24,611 nucleotides of DNA from positions 1 through 24,611 of the IMG/VR virus record IMGVR_UViG_3300010371_000343; one strand, 5' to 3'. Positions 23,272 through 24,611 of the stretch are shown here, piece by piece. A program made the position numbers and the translations under genes. Numbering within the stretch: position 1 is the stretch's first letter; each line of letters starts with the position of its first letter. The notes below the pieces were generated by a model that worked only from the letters and a program-made list of their open reading frames with translations, was not told the origin of the DNA and did not search any database. This stretch comes from a virus.

Positions 23272-23554
23272 TTGGTTGTTCTCCTTGTTTTGCAATTGCT
23301 TCTAATTTGTCGGTGTCGAGTTTGTCTAAGGCCTTGAGTTCATCGTCTTTGATTTTCTTCAATAAACTCATATAGGTAGAAAGGTCTTTGGCTTCTTCTT
23401 CGCAGAGTTTTCCGCGGAAAGATTTATCCAGGAGCCAGTTGGCCTCACGCTTGAGAACTGTGAAAAACTTCTGTTCCAGGAGGTCAAAATCGACCGCAGC
23501 GAGCCGTCTAGAGCGGTCTCTTGGGCGCTTTTTGGCTGTTTCGGAGCTGTTCAC
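23255..23554 (-). CDS. Hypothetical helical protein, 99 aa
   Basis: The start is GTG at 23554, the first coding base after the long structured gap, making this the first gene of the packaging-head operon. The N-terminus is basic (AKKRPRDRSRRL), followed by a mostly helical body (FDLLEQKFFTVLKREANWLL, then DLSTYMSLLKKIKDDELKAL), which could form a coiled-coil oligomer. Size, basic arm and location make it another candidate for a small terminase-type protein, but no helix-turn-helix is evident. It overlaps the following gene by 17 bases. Confidence 0.55.
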   Translation of the reverse strand: MNSSETAKKRPRDRSRRLAAVDFDLLEQKFFTVLKREANWLLDKSFRGKLCEEEAKDLSTYMSLLKKIKDDELKALDKLDTDKLEAIAKQGEQPNGKTA

Positions 23555-23630
23555 ACCGCTATTTAGTCACCAAAAGCGTGCTGAAGTGAACAATTTTCTA
23601 CCTGGAATGTAAGATTTTGGACGAAAGAAC

Positions 23631-23700
23631 CCCGGGGCGCTGAGGTGCCAGAGAAGTTGCGAGTCCTCGCCGGCCGTAGATAACCCCAGCACACCCCGGG
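23631..23700 (-). ncRNA. Structured RNA element 2 (long two-part stem)
   Basis: On the minus strand CCCGGGG (23700-23694) pairs with CCCCGGG (23637-23631). After a small internal loop, GCTGGGGT (23690-23683) pairs with ACCTCAGC (23646-23639), including one G-U pair that would be an A-C mismatch on the plus strand. Inside is a GCGA-GGAC-TCGC hairpin (23670-23659), with GCC/GGC able to enclose it. The 3' side runs into GTTCTTTCG, a weak T-rich tract. It could be a terminator, an ncRNA or a protein-binding packaging signal. Confidence 0.5.
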
Positions 23701-23797
23701 TGAGTGAGAACCTTCATGGTGAAAGGCTAATATTGTGTCGGAAAGGACGCGAATTATCTTGAGTCGGGGAATGTTTCTAGATTCTCAATAGGAATGT

Positions 23798-23880
23798 AAA
23801 AAGTCTCCCGTGGTAACACTTCGGCTTCCGCCAGTATCCGAGGACTACCATCGCGCGATGGCCCTCAACCCCCCACGGGA
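23798..23880 (-). ncRNA. Structured RNA element 1: 75-nt three-way junction plus U-tract
   Basis: On the minus strand, helix P1 is TCCCGTGG (23880-23873) with CCACGGGA (23813-23806). After GGGG, P2 is TTGAGG (23868-23863) with CCTCGG (23843-23838), including two G-U pairs, and it carries hairpin P3, CCATC-GCGC-GATGG (23861-23848). P4 follows without a linker: ATACT (23837-23833) with AGTGT (23820-23816), including one wobble, then GGC-GGAA-GCC with a GNRA-type loop. Two bases later P1 closes. GACTTTTTAC follows at once. The G-U pairs and GNRA loop favour the minus strand. It begins 11 bases past the 113-aa gene's stop, so termination is one role; the elaborate fold suggests more. Confidence 0.6.
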
Positions 23881-23890
23881 AACAACAAAA

Positions 23891-24232
23891 TCAATCTTTA
23901 GGCTCTGCCTGAGAGCCTGCCACGATTGGGCCCGGCTGTTCTAAGCCATTCAAAACTGCGGCCGCATAAAGTTTAGCGGAAAACTCTGTCGCGCCTTGAT
24001 CGCGGATTGTCTCCAAAGCGCTCTTGTATCTTTTGGCCTCAGAGTTTAGCGCCTCATAGGCCGCGTACTCGATGACGTGGACGTGCTTATCATAGAACTC
24101 TTTTCGGCTCTCTTCTGCATAACCAGCATGATAGTCCATTTGCTCTTTATCGTATGCCCATTGTCCGCGATTCTGTGGAAGCATATTGTTCTGGTTATAA
24201 CAAATGATCCACCATTCTTTCACGCCCTTCAT
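23891..24232 (-). CDS. Hypothetical protein, 113 aa
   Basis: ATG at 24232 has AAGGAG nine bases upstream, within the end of the preceding gene. The N-terminal third is Trp/Gln/Asn/Tyr-rich (EWWIICYNQNNM); the middle (RKEFYDKHVHVIEYAAYEAL, then EAKRYKSALETIRDQ) is helical. No catalytic motif or membrane span is apparent and I do not recognise a family. It is the last gene before the structured gap, and its transcript would end at structured element 1. Confidence 0.6.
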   Translation of the reverse strand: MKGVKEWWIICYNQNNMLPQNRGQWAYDKEQMDYHAGYAEESRKEFYDKHVHVIEYAAYEALNSEAKRYKSALETIRDQGATEFSAKLYAAAVLNGLEQPGPIVAGSQAEPKD

Positions 24233-24238
24233 GCGAAT

Positions 24239-24475
24239 CTACTCCTTCTCGCGTTCAAACTCAGCATTGGCGATGTCCTGGATCAAGCGGACCTTTAGCT
24301 CTGAAATAGCAAGACGTTCCTGATCCAACTCAGCCATTCTGTCGTTAGGCTTCAATAACACCGAATAAACCATGGTTGGGTAGGATGCATAGATAGCAAA
24401 GACTTGTGTCCTTGTGTCGCATTCAGGCGCTCTCCATGGCATCTTGACGATGAATTTGAACTCCTTGTCTTTCAC
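24239..24475 (-). CDS. Hypothetical protein, 78 aa
   Basis: The start is GTG at 24475, overlapping the upstream gene's TGA in a GTGA arrangement typical of coupled translation. The N-terminal half (KEFKFIVKMPWRAPE then QVFAIYASYPTMVYSVLL) suggests a small beta domain; the C-terminal half (ELKVRLIQDIANAEFEREKE) is a charged helix. No family is recognised. It is six bases upstream of the next gene. Confidence 0.55.
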   Translation of the reverse strand: MKDKEFKFIVKMPWRAPECDTRTQVFAIYASYPTMVYSVLLKPNDRMAELDQERLAISELKVRLIQDIANAEFEREKE

Positions 24476-24611
24476 TCTCCACGCTCCCTGTTAGAATCTA
24501 CATAACAATGCCTGTCGCACCCGTGGTGCCAAATCGCATTGCCATCCCAATTTCCCATGACCGATTCATTCCACGCAAAACCCTTTTTGCAAAATGAGCA
24601 TCGCTCAAAGG
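24472..24611 (-). CDS. Small zinc-ribbon-like protein, N-terminus cut by window edge
   Basis: From the right edge an open frame (first full codon at 24609) runs 45 codons to TGA at 24472. The visible part reads FERCSFCKKGFAWN, then IWHHGCDRHCYVD. The CxxC pair and the C-xxx-C pair with flanking His residues look like a small metal-binding finger. The stop overlaps the next gene's GTG by two bases within GTGA. The start lies outside the window, so length and function are unknown. Confidence 0.55.
   Translation of the reverse strand, partial: FERCSFCKKGFAWNESVMGNWDGNAIWHHGCDRHCYVDSNRERGE

Larger units (their letters stand above)
23555..23890. other. 336-base non-coding gap rich in RNA structure
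   Basis: No reading frame with a ribosome site is present. The gap holds two structured elements on the minus strand (listed separately), a repeated TTACATTCC (23799-23791 and 23612-23604, minus strand), and about 100 bases between the elements with no clear signal. It separates the three right-hand small genes from the packaging operon, so it is the natural place for a terminator, a promoter for the late operon and possibly the packaging start site. I saw no convincing -35/-10 pair. Confidence 0.7.

Noticed and set aside
23596-23715. 39-codon minus-strand frame starting at an ATG near 23715 (MKVLTHPGCAGV...)
   Set aside because: No ribosome site, and the frame runs through both arms of structured element 2, which explains the sequence better.
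23806-23880. tRNA or tRNA-like gene (75 nt, closed by a perfect 8-bp terminal stem)
   Set aside because: No GTTCRA-type T-loop, no D-loop GG, and the interior folds as a three-way rather than four-way junction. It is kept as an unassigned structured RNA.
23555-23890. Retron-type msr/msd RNA
   Set aside because: No reverse transcriptase gene is adjacent, and the folds lack the flanking inverted repeats arranged as in retrons.

Overview
This window is a piece of a tailed-phage genome, most likely a podovirus-type phage. All convincing genes lie on the minus strand, so the functional order runs from the right edge (24.6 kb) to the left edge (1). No host chromosomal gene, tRNA, rRNA, integrase or CRISPR array was recognised. 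Genes are packed with 1-4 base start/stop overlaps (often TAATG) and mostly carry AAGGAG-like ribosome sites. The host cannot be named from the sequence.

Right end (24.6-23.9 kb): three small unassigned genes, the outermost cut by the window edge. Then comes the only long gap (23,555-23,890). It is dense in RNA structure on the minus strand: a 75-nt three-way-junction fold followed by a U-tract, and a second long stem-loop of about 70 nt. G-U pairs favour the minus strand in both.

23.6-19.2 kb, packaging entry: two small unassigned proteins, a helix-turn-helix protein, a GNAT-like protein, an unassigned 95-aa protein, the large terminase (Walker A, Walker B and nuclease acidic residues visible), a free-standing HNH endonuclease, and two small proteins with related C-terminal helices.

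19.2-13.0 kb, head: two small proteins, portal, scaffold, HK97-fold major capsid protein, a terminator-like hairpin, and a probable head-associated protein.

13.0-7.4 kb, neck and tail: a head-tail adaptor with an N-terminal fibronectin-III domain, a 94-aa protein starting immediately after its stop in the same frame, a short tail-fibre-like protein, and a 1012-aa tail-hub/stabilisation-type protein.

7.4-1.6 kb, internal (ejection-type) proteins of 603, 599 and 477 aa. They carry many copies of a short motif, roughly [FYML]-A-x-G-G-x-V, also found in the small 138-aa protein next to the terminase. Between the 599- and 477-aa genes sits an AT-rich insertion: a near-perfect sigma-70 promoter, a 53-aa single-span membrane protein, and a second HNH endonuclease whose ribosome site is buried in a hairpin.

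Left end (1.6 kb to 1): a 142-aa virion-type protein and the N-terminal part of a fibre-like protein with 41-residue tandem repeats, cut by the window edge.

Most interesting signals: the two structured RNA candidates upstream of the packaging genes, the promoter/membrane-protein/HNH cassette, the repeated double-glycine motif across four proteins, and a recurring CGCCCCA element in intergenic gaps.
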